From NCBI RefSeq assembly GCF_035046505.1, contig NC_089822.1, positions 266,797,024-266,861,023 of the forward strand: 64,000 nucleotides of DNA. Direction: 5' to 3'. Every line of letters starts with the position of its first letter. The first letter of the stretch is position 1. This DNA is from Tiliqua scincoides (lineage: Eukaryota; Chordata; Lepidosauria; Squamata; Scincidae). Of the stretch, positions 29,901 through 39,329 are shown in pieces. The translations under genes and the position numbers were made by a program. The notes under the pieces were generated by a model that made no database searches, was not told where the DNA came from, and worked only from the letters and a program-made list of their open reading frames with translations.

Positions 29901-32900
29901 ACCCCTAAAAGGACACAGCGTAGGACAGGGGAAGAGGGAAGCGCTTCAAACTCTTATACCTGAACATGCAGCAGAAAAAGCCATGTGGATCCCAAAGTAT
30001 CAGCCTGGTTTATAGGAGTCAGTAGCGTAGCTGGGGGGATGCAAAGCACTAAGTTTTGCAGAGAGCCTCCTTGCAGCGTGCAAGCGGCTCCTCCCCTTTG
30101 GAGCCATTCCAGGCTGCGGGAACAAAACAGAGGCAATGCTCCTCACCAAGAATTCAATGCCTCCATTTTGCTCTCCTGGCACAGAATGGCTATGAAGGGG
30201 AGGGGAGGGGCCTCTTAATATAAGAATATAAGAACAGCCCCGCTGGATCAGGCCATAGGCCCATCTAGTCCAGCTTCCTGTATCTCACAGCGGCCCACCA
30301 AATGCCCCAGGGAGCACACCAGAAAACAAGAGACCTCATCCTGGTGCCCTCCCTTGCATCTGGCATTCTGACCTAGCCCATTAGAAATGGGCTAGGTCAG
30401 CATGCCACAGCATCTCTTGCATGCCGCACTGGGGCTCCCTGCAAAACGTAGGGCTTGGCTTTGCAGCCCCTCTAGCTCCACAACTGATGGGAGTTCAAGC
30501 TCACTGCTTCTGAAACCTGAGCGGAGTCACCTGGTGGGAATCCAGTTGGGGAAGTGAAACCAGTCACATTTCTTCCATCCACCTGTCAGCAAATGGAAGG
30601 GAAGCCTCAACCAGGACAGCTGCCTCCCTCCCCCTCCTAAGACAATCTCCTCTCTGCACAGGGACTGGGAATTTAGGTGAGCAGAGAGAGGTGGCCTTCC
30701 CCTGCCTTTACACCCCCTGAGCAGGGCTCTTGCTGGAGCACCATCCCAGTCTGGAGCAGTCTTAGCACAGTGGCAAAGAACCTGCTTTGCATGCAAGAGA
30801 CACCAGGATCAGTCCCTGGCACCAGCTCAAGGGAAGGCTGGGAAAGGAGGGCCTTGCCTGAATCCCTGCAGAACTGCTGTCAGTCAGTGCAGGCAGGACA
30901 GAGCTGGATGGGCCAAGGGTCTGGGTCTGCCTCAGGGAAAGAGCTGCTTTAAGGGATGATATCTCCCCATATCTTGTTGGAAAAGCACTTCGTAACAAAT
31001 AGACAGCTCTGGTCTCTAAATATCAAGCTCTGGTCACGAAAGAAAACCAAGAGAAGGACGACTATAGTTGTTGGTTCCTCCATTTGTTTTAGACCATGGG
31101 TCTCCAAACCCTGGCCCGGGGGCCAGATGCGGCCCACGGCCAGCCTCAATCCGGCCCGTGGTCAGCCTCTTGTCCCCTGAAAGCCTCTGGCCTACTTGGC
31201 TGAACATTGTTGGAACTGTGCTCTGGTTGCATGTGGAGGGTATTCTAAGGGCCAGAGAGTTGGAATGAATGAGCCCATTCATTCATTTATTCACTCATCT
31301 AAGTTCCAGCTCTAATTTATTTATATAAATTTTATATTTAAATTTTTTTCCCAGCCCTCAGCACCGTGCCAGATATTTGATGTGGCCCTCTGGCCAAAAA
31401 GTTCGGAGACCCCTATTTGACAAACAATCACAACTGGCAAACCAGCAAGTTCCAAAGGCCTTTGTTGAAGCCACGACAAGCCATGCCTAAGATGCTGTCA
31501 GCCGTATTATCCCAGGAGGTGAACCACCAAACATAAGTGGCTCTTGGTACCAGGCCAGGAGAAGTGAACAATAATCTTGAATCCAGAATGCACTTCTACT
31601 TAAATGTAAAACCTTCCCCATGAGTAGCCTGACTGGATCTCCATCCTGCCCCCAGTGCAACGGGCCAATCAGAGATCAGCGTCTCTCTGGTGTCATCAGG
31701 CACAGGTAACCCCACCTGCCTCAGGGGAGCCTGAGACATTCCACACCCCTCTGGAGAGACAATGAAGGAGAAGCAGATCATGCAAAATCCCTCAGCAGCA
31801 CCTGGTCCCAGATAAGCACCAACTGGTGGACTAAAACTCTGGCTAATGCAGAGGAAGGAGAATAAGGGGGCCTGACAGGCAGTGCCAGTTACAAGAGGTT
31901 CATTTGCAGGCCTGGCAGGTCCCAAAATAGGATTCTGGACTTTTCTCCATTGACTTCCTCATTTCTCTCCTGCATATCGCATGAGGCTTTGTCCCTGCCT
32001 TCATATCCCACTACTCATATTTCTGCCTAGCGTGTTCTTGATAAATATGGCACTTTTGGACTTTAGGGTTTTGGACTTTTCTCCTTTGACTTCCTCATCT
32101 AGTCATTTCTCTCCTGCTCTTCCATACCGAGAGAGCATCAGTCAGGCCAAGCTCAGCTCTGCAGCAGGGAGGCACAGCAGGCATGTCCCAGGCACAAGTT
32201 CCAGCCCCACACGCCCCACTGATGTGGTGCAATCCAGACAATGAGAAACAAGAATAAGAGCGGTCTGTGACTCTGCTGCCTGCCCCCAAGGGAGAAAGGG
32301 CATCTTTACCTGGAGAGGCCACATTTCCGGGATTCTCCAGCGTGACTTCCCTGGGCAGAGGGTTTAGGCCTGGATCCCGCAGAGCCGCCTCCTCCTCCAT
32401 AAAGTGCACGGCCACCTCCTCGGAGGACACAGGAGCCTGGAAGGAGAAAGCAGTTTCTCCTCACCAATCCTGCCTCATGTGTTTTAACACAACCCCCCCC
32501 TTCTCTTGTCCCCCCCAGTCTGAAAAGAGGAACTGAGGTGGGAGCAACTGGGCATTCCCTGCAGTGTCTTTGGCAACATGGATCCAGCGGGTTGCCTGAA
32601 TCTTTTCTTTATGTTTTAGCCTTTTGTGTCAGGACTGGGCCAACCCTGGAAGGAACATCTAGTCCGGAAGGAAAACCTCAGTCCTCCTCACAAGCAAGCG
32701 CTTACTGGAAAGGGACTGGTGACGGAGAGACGAATGTACTCAGGCAGGCTGCCTCTCCTCACCCCAGCAGGAGCGATCGAAGGTTGAAAAAGGGAGGGAT
32801 CTGCTCAGAGACAGGAATTCTCGACTCCAGACAAGTGAGGACAGTTCAGTAACAGGGGACCAGTTACAGGATTTCACTGGTCACCTGACTGGCATCCCAA

Positions 32901-33138
32901 ACCCTGGAGTTCCAAGGACGTCACACACTCTTCTTCTGAGAGGCCGAATATGAGATCTTGCGCCACCAGACAAATGCGTTTCCGTCAAGGCCTGTAAGAA
33001 CAAAGGAGGGAGCCACACAGTTTCTTGCACTCGGTCCCCCTGGTCCGGCCCTTACCTGAGCAGGCTGCAGAGTGGCCGATTCTGATCCACGCCGAAGACA
33101 ACAGGATCTGGAACGCAGCCCCGATGCCATGTCACTGC
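24292..33138 (-). CDS. Gene B: 24-finger KRAB-ZNF, without its own leader
   Basis: Exons on the minus strand: linker 33138-33056, KRAB 32436-32310, finger exon 26927-24292. All three join in frame; with the one base carried from a phase-1 upstream exon they give 949 codons including the stop. The protein should bind long DNA sites through 24 fingers, but the KRAB box has lost key residues, so repression through TRIM28 is doubtful. No promoter, first exon or leader is found between 33139 and 38900. The nearest upstream leader on this strand is that of gene C at 41778, whose exon phases fit. Confidence 0.75.
27122..27578 (+). mobile_element. LTR-like fossil
   Basis: A possible solitary LTR of about 457 bp: starts TGTCAGATAATGGGG, ends CTCTAACA, TATA-like GTATAAATG near 27281. 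No internal part is seen. The family resembles gypsy-type LTRs, but this is a guess. The orientation is inferred from the TATA-like box. Confidence 0.35.
27579..27765 (+). mobile_element. SINE of the Sauria/Squam type
   Basis: It begins at a B-box (GGTTCAAATCCC), continues GGGTGACCTTGGGCC, CTCACAGGGTTGTTGTGAG, and ends with the LINE-type tail AAAAATGTGAAAAATAAATAA. This wording is characteristic of lizard and snake SINEs with an RTE (Bov-B) tail, and it is one of the main reasons to place the window in a squamate. The tRNA-like head 5' of the B-box is missing or unrecognised. Confidence 0.7.
28130..29262. repeat. Diverged direct repeat around a CR1
   Basis: About 200 bp at 28130-28345 (GAGTGGCTGTGAGTTG, CTAGAGGGGCGGAAC, CTCTAGGCCACC) resembles 29028-29262 (GAGTGGCTGCGAGTTG, CTAGAGCAGCTG, CTCTAGGTTGCC). 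The CR1 lies between the two copies. No gene. Confidence 0.45.
28374..29016 (+). mobile_element. CR1 LINE, 3' 640 bp
   Basis: Begins inside the last part of ORF2 ([16 protein letters not shown] region in another frame; then [20 protein letters not shown]) and ends with TTCTTATGTTGTTCTTATG. 5'-truncated, with a few frame breaks. Confidence 0.88.
29263..30016. other. No gene recognised
   Basis: No exon or clear repeat, apart from a short MITE-like end near 29690-29820 (CTAGCTATGCCACTGCC). Confidence 0.4.
30020..30486 (+). mobile_element. MITE with CR1 inside
   Basis: Ends AGTAGCGTAGCTGGGGGG...GCAAAGCAC and GCTTTGCAGCCCCTCTAGCT are inverted relative to each other. Shorter relatives lie at 37694-37829 and 51405-51447. 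A CR1 3' end on the minus strand (30219-30409) is inserted in it. Confidence 0.6.
30219..30409 (-). mobile_element. CR1 3' end
   Basis: TATAAGAACAGCCCCGCTGG, then CATCTAGTCCAGCTTCCTG: CR1 3' end in reverse. Its inner side carries a small hairpin (GACCTAGCCCAT, TTAGAA, then ATGGGCTAGGTC). Confidence 0.85.
30757..30955 (+). mobile_element. tRNA-derived SINE
   Basis: A-box region TTAGCACAGTGGCAAAG, then CTTTGCATGCAAGAG and a B-box-like GGATCAGTCCC. The tail has GGATGGGCCAAGGGTCTG and ends in GCTGCTTTA. This SINE type is common in squamates. Related copies are in the introns of C (38720-38850) and D (51246-51365). Confidence 0.7.
31095..31415 (+). mobile_element. hAT-type MITE
   Basis: Left CATGGGTCTCCAAACCCTGG and right GTTCGGAGACCCCTA are inverted termini; GATGTGGCCCTCTGGCC lies inside the right end. 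The 8 bases on either side (TTTTAGAC, TTTGACAA) do not match cleanly. Non-coding. Confidence 0.7.
31416..32300. other. No gene recognised
   Basis: Downstream intron of gene B between its KRAB and finger exons. No recognised exon or repeat. Confidence 0.4.
32310..32436 (-). CDS. Gene B KRAB-A exon, degenerate
   Basis: Exactly 127 bp between CCAG acceptor and CCAG|GTAAAG donor, in the same phases as the other KRAB exons. It reads [20 protein letters not shown], then [17 protein letters not shown]. Trp of EEW is Ala, and MLE is TLE, both positions needed for TRIM28 binding in tested KRAB domains. The frame is open, so the exon may still be used. It is much more diverged from A, C and D than they are from each other, and is closer to the general reptile KRAB wording (ENxGNVASL). 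Confidence 0.8.
33056..33138 (-). CDS. Gene B linker exon
   Basis: 83 bp between CTCCTCACAG and GTAAGGG, phase 1 in and phase 0 out. Reads [20 protein letters not shown] then SATLQPAQ. Length, phase, GS start and AQ end match the linker exons of A, C, D and E, although the sequence is diverged. Confidence 0.65.
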
Positions 33139-33365
33139 CTGTGAGGAGACAATCGAGATGGGAAGACATTCGGGTTCTTTCCAAGCTTCACTTCCTTGTG
33201 CAATTGGACACTATTTCCCTCCTTGCTCCGTGACTCTGGTTCTGACTCAGAAATGCCCCAGTGGGTGAGCCCCCTCGCCTCGATTCACTTTCTCCCCCTT
33301 CTCTAGTTCTCCAGTGTTCGCCTCATCCTGCTTTTTGCATTGGTTTCAGCCCTTCTGGCCCCCAT

Positions 33366-33643
33366 CCTTGCCACAGGATGTGGTGATGGCATCTGGCTTG
33401 GACGCCTTTAAAAGGGGAATGGACAAGTTTCTGGAGAAAAAATCCATTACAGGTTACAAGCCATGATGTGTATGTGCAACCTCCTGATTTTAGCTATGGG
33501 CTATGCCAGGTGCAAGGGAGGGCACCAGGATGAGGTCTCTTGTCATCTGGTGTGCTCTCTGGGGCATTTGGTGGCCTCTGTGAGATACAGGAAGCTGGAC
33601 TAGATGGGCCTATGGCCTGATCCAGTGGGCCTGTTCTTATGTT
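33366..33643 (+). mobile_element. CR1 3' end
   Basis: CTTGCCACAGGATGTGGTGA to TGTTCTTATGTTCTT; 278 bp of the CR1 3' end. It is flanked by a diverged 150-bp direct repeat (33648-33720 against 33798-33870, both GTTCTTTACACTGCCCCC-like). Confidence 0.85.
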
Positions 33644-34316
33644 CTTTACACTGCCCCCCCAAACCCCCACCCTACATATAAAGCCACCTATAAGTAGATT
33701 CAAAGTAGAGAATGTGAGAAAGGGTTGTAGCTTCTCAGGCCTCCCCCCATTTCCCTCACTACCTGGGTTTTAGCCCTTTTGTCCACCTCCCCAGTTCCAG
33801 TCTTTACACTGCCCCCCAAAAGCCCCCACCCTACAAATAAAGCCACCTAAGAGCAGATCCAAAGCAGAGCATGCAATGGGGGGTCCCTCTTCTCCTTCAC
33901 TGGCTGTGAGTCTGGGTGTCTGATCTCCCTCTTCCCTTCTCTGTTCTTTCTTCCATTCGCCCCAAAGGGCTTTGGACCCATCAGAGAAGCCACTGTCATC
34001 AGTGGGGGAAGGGGCTGGAGCAGGAAGTGGCTTCCCCACTCCCCCCTTTCACCCCTCTAGGAATCCGAAGTCACTCCTTTTAACCCTTGCAATGCCGGGG
34101 AGCTGAGAGGAAAGACTGCAGAGCATCCAAGGCTGGACCCAGCAGCTCCCAGACTGGGAGGTGCATCTCTTCTGGCCGGGCATCCCCTCCTCCTGCTCCT
34201 ACCCGATGCAAGCTGTGCACCAGGGATGTGTGGCGGATGAGGTGAGGCAGAGCCTCATCATCGGAGTCCTTCGAAAAGCATTGCCACTGAGTGAGGTGTG
34301 CAAGCTCTGGTGGAGA
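33644..34316. other. Direct repeat, no gene
   Basis: Contains the two diverged copies named for the CR1 at 33366 (ACTGCCCCCC, AAAGCCACCTA). Otherwise nothing recognised. Confidence 0.4.
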
Positions 34317-34384
34317 TGTTACGTGAAAATCCCCTTTTCCCTTCCAAGTTGTGGTTTTATATCTGGTTATGTATTTTGGACTAT

Positions 34385-35304
34385 ACTGCCCTATACTGCT
34401 CTGGGCCAGGCTATCTTAGAGATCGCCTACTCCCGTACAATCCGGCTCGTCCTCTTAGGTCATCAGAGAAGGCCTTTTTACAAGTGCCGCCGCCTAGGGA
34501 GGTACATGGGGCGGCTGCAAGAAATAGGGCCTTCTCAGTAGTGGCACCAACGCTATGGAACTCCCTTCCCCTTGACTTAACAATGGCTCCCTCTCTTGAG
34601 ACCTTTCGGCGAGGCCTGAAGACCCTTCTGTTTGAACAAGCCTTCTGAGTTCTCGGCCTTTTAACATCTTTTAATATTTTTACAGGCATGATTCTTTTAT
34701 GACTTGCTGCTGCTCTGTGCTCTTTTTACCTAGTTTTTATTCTGACGGCTCGTCCTCTCAGGTCATCAGAGAAGGCCTTTTTGCGTGTGCCGCCGCCCCA
34801 CGTACCTCTTTAGGCGGCGGCACACGCAAAAAGGCCTTCTCTGATGACCTGAGAGGACGAGCCGTCAGAATAAAAACTACGTGGGGCGGCGGCAAGAAAT
34901 AGAGCCTTCTCAGTAGTGGCACCAACGTTATGGAACACCCTTCCCCTTGACTTGAGAATGGCTCCCTCCCTCGAGACCTTTCGGCGAGGCCTGAAGACCT
35001 TGTTGTTTACACAAGCCTTCTGACTCTATGGCCTTTTTAACATCTTTTATACATCTTTTAGTTTCTTACAGGCTTGATTCCTCCTTGAACTGCTGTTTTA
35101 TGCTCTTTTATTCTGACTTTTATCTGATTACTGTTTTTATGGTTTCTCTTAATGCGTTTTTAATGTTTTTATCTGTTAAATTATGTTTTAATCTGTTGTT
35201 TTTTGTTTGTTTTTTTTAATATGTTGTAAGTCGCCCTGGGTCCCTTTGGGGAGAAGGGCAGGATAAAAATAAAGTTTTATTATTATTATTATTTATTATT
35301 ATTA
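34385..35304 (+). mobile_element. L2 LINE 3' end, partly duplicated
   Basis: Encodes the L2 reverse transcriptase C terminus (GYLRDRLLPYNPARPLRSSE, then VVAPTLWNSLPLDL, TFRRGLKTLLFEQAF). It ends in AATAAAG and a TTA-repeat tail (35272-35304). An 8-bp duplication, TTGGACTA, flanks it (34377-34384 and 35305-35312). The segment from ARPLRSSE to LFEQAF appears twice (about 34440-34640 and 34746-35020), with a palindrome at the join. Confidence 0.8.
34731..34879. repeat. Perfect palindrome, 67-bp arms
   Basis: Arms 34731-34797 and 34813-34879 are exact reverse complements around a 15-base spacer. The arms are L2 coding sequence (the LRSSEKAF region). The structure could extrude as a cruciform. 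It could be natural, from template switching, or an assembly or cloning artefact. Confidence 0.9.
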
Positions 35305-36834
35305 TTGGACTAAAATGCAGGCCTAAAACTTCTCTTACAGGCCACAATAGAGTCAAATCATAAGCTCACTCATTTCTCATGTTGTTGGCAACCTTCCATC
35401 TCAAAAGACTATGGTATCCAGCTCCTTTCTCTAGGGACAAGCAAATGTCTCTATATTCTCCTAAATGTCCCCTAAAAATGTGTATTGTTTTAACCTAATC
35501 ACTGTGCCTCCTGATCCATTCACTGTTATGCAAACCCATTAAACCTCAACACAGGTAATCAAGTCAAGTCAAGCTCATGGTAATCACATCCCCATCCCCC
35601 AGTCAAGGAATCTGGAAGAGTAAATTGTTTTCTCAATCACTGTAAATAGCTGCTTATTGTTGTCTATTGTGTAGCTAGCAAGCCATTAAGCTACATCCTG
35701 ACTCCAAAGTCCAGTAGCAACAGGAAGCAAGCTACCCCCCCTCCCCCAGAGTCAGCCTTTGCTGATAGCTGATTTCTGGACCCTTCCACGTTTTTTACAT
35801 ACTCCACGTGTACCATTGTGTGTATACTGAGCACGCGCACAGCTCTGGGATACTTCCGGTCATTCTAGGTCAGCTTCCAGGTCAGCCAAGCCCCTTTTAA
35901 GAGAAAACTCCGCCACATGGCTCTCTCTCTGGCTGCCCCCTCCAAGGCAAAGGTCCTCCACAGGACTCTCCCCTCCCCTACTGCTCCCCGGGAGAAGTAA
36001 CTATCCTGCGTTTCTGAAACTCTTTCCCTTCTTCCCCATCTATTCCTCCCTTCTTCCCCCATCTTTAGTTAGCAAACTGGGTTTAGCAGATTAAGGACCC
36101 CTAAAATCCTTCCCTACAACCTATCCGTTCCCAATTCCTTCTCGGATGCACCAAATACATAGCACATGCAACCACCATAAAAGCTAGGTACATTTTTCAA
36201 GTATTAGAACCAAGAAATGAATTATGTTTACCTTTGTGTGTTTTGTAATAAAAATATAATCTTTGAATGAACGTTATCTTTCTCCCAGTCTCCTCTTTAA
36301 GCTAAACAAGGGATTTTCTCTGCATTACGCTGTTTTGTTATCCAGCCTGCGATCCTGAGGTTTCCAAAAGGGTAATACAATAATTCCCCTTAAAACATAA
36401 CAGCCCTTTTTGGTAACAGGGAGGCTCTCCTCACCTGCCTCCCCATCCACTGCATGTCCCTGGTGTGCACTGTGGACTCTGTGGCCACACCCGAGCTGAT
36501 CTCCTTCCCCACTCCCTGCAAGTGGTTGCAACCTCCCCCCATTCCTCACTCATAGAACTTCTCTTAATGATTTATAAGATCAGTGAAGATATCACAAAAG
36601 CCCAGGATACGATGCTGAGATGGGGAGGCTAAAAAAATTCCCAAAGAGGACACTTTGCTAAAAGGAAAAGAAACCCCACAGAAGGAGGCAGGTGTGGATC
36701 ATGAGAAGGAAACCCTTCCCAAAAGGGGGCAGGTGGCAGAGAGGAAAGTCTGCTGAAAAGCCCAGAGAAGGTGATGATCTGATCTCCAAAGCCTCCTTTG
36801 CCTGGGGCTTCTGTGTGGGTTCTCCTTCCAGTAG

Positions 36835-36960
36835 GACGAACCTGACCTGCGTGTGAGAATGCACAAGGGGGAGAATGGCCAGAAGGAATCTGGCCAGGAC
36901 GAACCTGACCTGCGTGTGTGAATGCACAAGGGGGAGAATGGCCAGAAGGAATCTGGCCAG
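36835..36960. repeat. 63-bp tandem repeat, two copies
   Basis: 36835-36897 and 36898-36960 are nearly identical (GACGAACCTGACCTGCGTGT...AATCTGGCCAG); only the AG/TG after GTGTG differs. No known domain in any frame. Confidence 0.9.
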
Positions 36961-37153
36961 GGGGATGAAAACAGGAACCTGCCCAAGTGACTCTCTTTCC
37001 CGCAGGACAAGTGGCTGCTCCTCTCTCTGCCACCCGCCAGAAAGAGCTGTGACTTCTTCAGGCCTGTCCTGGTCAGGGAGTAGTGAAGGGACAGGACCAT
37101 GGCTCCCTGCAGAGTCACAGTCAATGACTGTTGAGACTCAAAAGACTTTTGGC

Positions 37154-37256
<103 letters not shown>

Positions 37257-37311
37257 CAGGAATGAACTCAGACCTCCCCCACTGCAAAACCCACGCGTTC
37301 AGAGAAACTAC

Positions 37312-37480
37312 GGGCCCAGTCCTATCCAACTTTCCAGCACTGATGCAACCATACCAGTGAGGTCAGCGCTGCATCCTGCAGTGGGGAACAGTCATGGCGG
37401 CCTCCTCGAGATAAGGGAATGTTCTTCCTTTACCTCATTGTGGCTACATCGTCACGGAAAAGTTGGATAGGATTGGGCCC
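37312..37480 (+). mobile_element. MITE with GGGCCCAATCCTATCC ends
   Basis: Left GGGCCCAGTCCTATCCAACTTT and right AAAAGTTGGATAGGATTGGGCCC are inverted repeats; the interior is non-coding. A second copy is at 62044-62203 and a decayed one at about 47700-47866. The superfamily is not clear from the ends alone. Confidence 0.75.
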
Positions 37481-37693
37481 TTATGAGAAAAAAGCACTGG
37501 GTCAGTCAACTTCCTCTATGTCTGGAGTGACACCCCGGCCCCGCTGCCAATAAAGCTGGTGTGGGGGGGACGAGAACCACCAAAAAAGCCCCCAGATAGC
37601 CTCACCAAGCAGCAACAGAGACTGGGCTGCAGATGCCCCTTTCCCAACAAGACTCTGTGCCCTCTGACCATTCTGGGGCAGTGCAGGAGGCAG

Positions 37694-37829
37694 AAGTGTA
37701 ACTAGAGGGGGTGCAAAGCACTAGGTATTGCGTGGAGCGTCATCACAGTGCGCAAGCGGTCCTTCCCCACTGGGGTGACACTCTGTGCAACACTTACTGC
37801 TTTGCACCCCTTCTAGCTATGCTACTGAC
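37694..37829 (+). mobile_element. Short MITE (AGTGTAACTAGAG type)
   Basis: GGGGGTGCAAAGCACTAG at the left and GCTTTGCACCCCTTCTAGCT at the right are inverted. Same family as 30020-30486. Non-coding. Confidence 0.65.
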
Positions 37830-37859
37830 ATGGCCCAATTAACAAGTGGCCAAATTAAC

Positions 37860-38520
37860 ACCTGGACTCAAACCATGAAGGGCTTATTGACCTTTAAAGG
37901 TCAGCACCTTGCATTGGGTCCAGAAAGGAATGGACGCCCAGTGCAGTCGCTGAAGCAGCAGTCCAACAGAGTGAAAATCCTTAGCTCCAGTAACCACCCA
38001 GGCTGCTGCAATCTGCACTAATTGCAGCTTCCAAGTCCAAGGCCAGCCCCACTGGAGTACACTACGGTAATCCAGTCTTGGTCACTAAGGCATAGACCAC
38101 GTGGTCAGGTCTGATTGGGACAAGAAAGGCCATAGCTGGCGTACCTGCCGAAACTGGTCAAATGCACTCCTGGCCACAGCTGCCACCAGGTTCTCCAGGG
38201 AGAGCTGTGAGTCCAGGAGCAATCCCAAACTGCGCATCGGATCCTGCAGGACGGCTGCTACCCCATTCAGAGAGGGCAGATGCCTTAGCACCTGCATGGA
38301 GGATTTCCTGATGAGGAGGCCTGTCTTTTTCGGAATCCATCTTAATCTATTGCCCTCATCCAGACCCCAACCGCCTCCAGGCAGTGCTCCAGGACCTGCA
38401 TAGCCTCCCTGCAATGGGATGGCAAGGACAGATAGAGCAGAATGACTTCCCCCAGCGGCTTTACCTACATGTAAAAAAGCATGGAGGATAAAGCAGAACT
38501 CTGTGGCAGACCACACTGTA
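37860..38520 (-). mobile_element. L2 LINE fragment (reverse transcriptase end)
   Basis: On the minus strand: RWIPKKTGLLI, then SLGLLLDSQLSLENLVAAVA and SAFDQFRQVRQLWPFL. This is the L2 RT thumb region (SLGVLLD...LSLE...VAAVARSAF). Two or three frame breaks. It sits in the downstream flank of gene C's KRAB exon. Confidence 0.75.
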
Positions 38521-38719
38521 AAGGTCAGAGCCAGTTATGGTGTGATTGGAGTGGCTGTGTGCCGCTCTGAGAAGCCACTGGCTTTTTTGCCTATTTTTTC
38601 TCAAAAAGCACGAAGGAGGGGGAAGCACAGGTCAATCAACAAAAGACCAGTGGCCAGCTTGATGACACACAATTGAATAGGAGTTCAAGCAGACCCTCCC
38701 CTTCAGAGCCATGCCAGGC

Positions 38720-38850
38720 TCTAGCAGCCCAGAATGGCTCTCCAGGGTTTTGGAGGAGTTTTTAGATCCCCACCTGGAAATGCAGCAAGAACTGAACTCA
38801 GAATCTTCTGCATGCCAAGCAGCTTCTCTGCCACGGAGCCAAAACCCCCT
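38720..38850 (-). mobile_element. tRNA-derived SINE in gene C flank
   Basis: On the minus strand: TGGCTCCGTGGCAGAG (A-box like), CTTGGCATGCAGAAG, GAGTTCAGTTC (B-box like), GCATTTCCAGGTGGGG. The paralogous SINE in gene D (51246) shows that it predates that duplication. Confidence 0.6.
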
Positions 38851-38966
38851 CCCTTAAAGACCTTTGTCACTTTGGAAACTTCCCATCCCGGCATTTGCTC
38901 CCCATTTATCTGCAGAATCACTGGTGATAAACACTAACAACAATCCATAGCGTTTAGCATCTAGGG

Positions 38967-39167
38967 CAGTGGTGTCCAAACTTTTCAGTTAGAGCCACAC
39001 TGTATATTTTACACATGAAAATTCACTTTTATAAATGAATGAATGAAATTTAAATGAATCCATCAATAGCAAAAATATCAGCAATTCAAAATATTTTAAA
39101 TTGTTGCAGGTTGGAAAACATCTTATGCCCCCTAATGTGCTCCCAGGCCACAGTTTGAAGACCCCTG
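38967..39167 (-). mobile_element. hAT-type MITE, shared with genes A and D
   Basis: Ends CAGTGGTGTCCAAACTTTTC and TTTGAAGACCCCTG. The flanks ATCTAGGG (38959-38966) and AACTAGGC correspond to the CCCTAGAT duplication of the gene A copy read in reverse. Same insertion event. Confidence 0.8.
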
Positions 39168-39202
39168 AACTAGGCAGATTAAGCAAAGGGGTCCCGACTT
39201 AC

Positions 39203-39329
39203 CCAGAAAAGCCACGTTCTCCAGATTCACCAGCATCACTTCTGCATACAGGGCCTTCTGGTTGGGCTCCAGCAGAGCCCACTCCTCCTTGGAGAAAGAC
39301 ACAGCCACCTCCTCAAAGGACACCGGAGC
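39203..39329 (-). CDS. Gene C KRAB-A exon
   Basis: 127 bp; reads [20 protein letters not shown], then [18 protein letters not shown] is intact, but MLE has become MLV, a position that matters for TRIM28 binding. Acceptor TTCATTCAG, donor CTGG|GTAAGT. Confidence 0.88.

Larger units (their letters stand above)
34317..36402 (+). mobile_element. LTR-like fossil interrupted by L2
   Basis: A possible solitary LTR. It starts TGTTACGTGAAAATCCCC and ends TAAAACATAACA, so its ends are short inverted repeats (TGTTA/TAACA). Without the L2 insertion it is about 1.15 kb. A poly-A signal (AATAAA) lies near 36249. There is no coding interior. The partial relative at 23555-23909 shares its left 350 bp. Age: older than the L2 insertion. 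The right end is uncertain. Confidence 0.4.

Noticed and set aside
21839-36402. Retroviral or other LTR-element coding regions
   Set aside because: Only LTR-like ends were found; no gag, pol or env frames are visible in the window.
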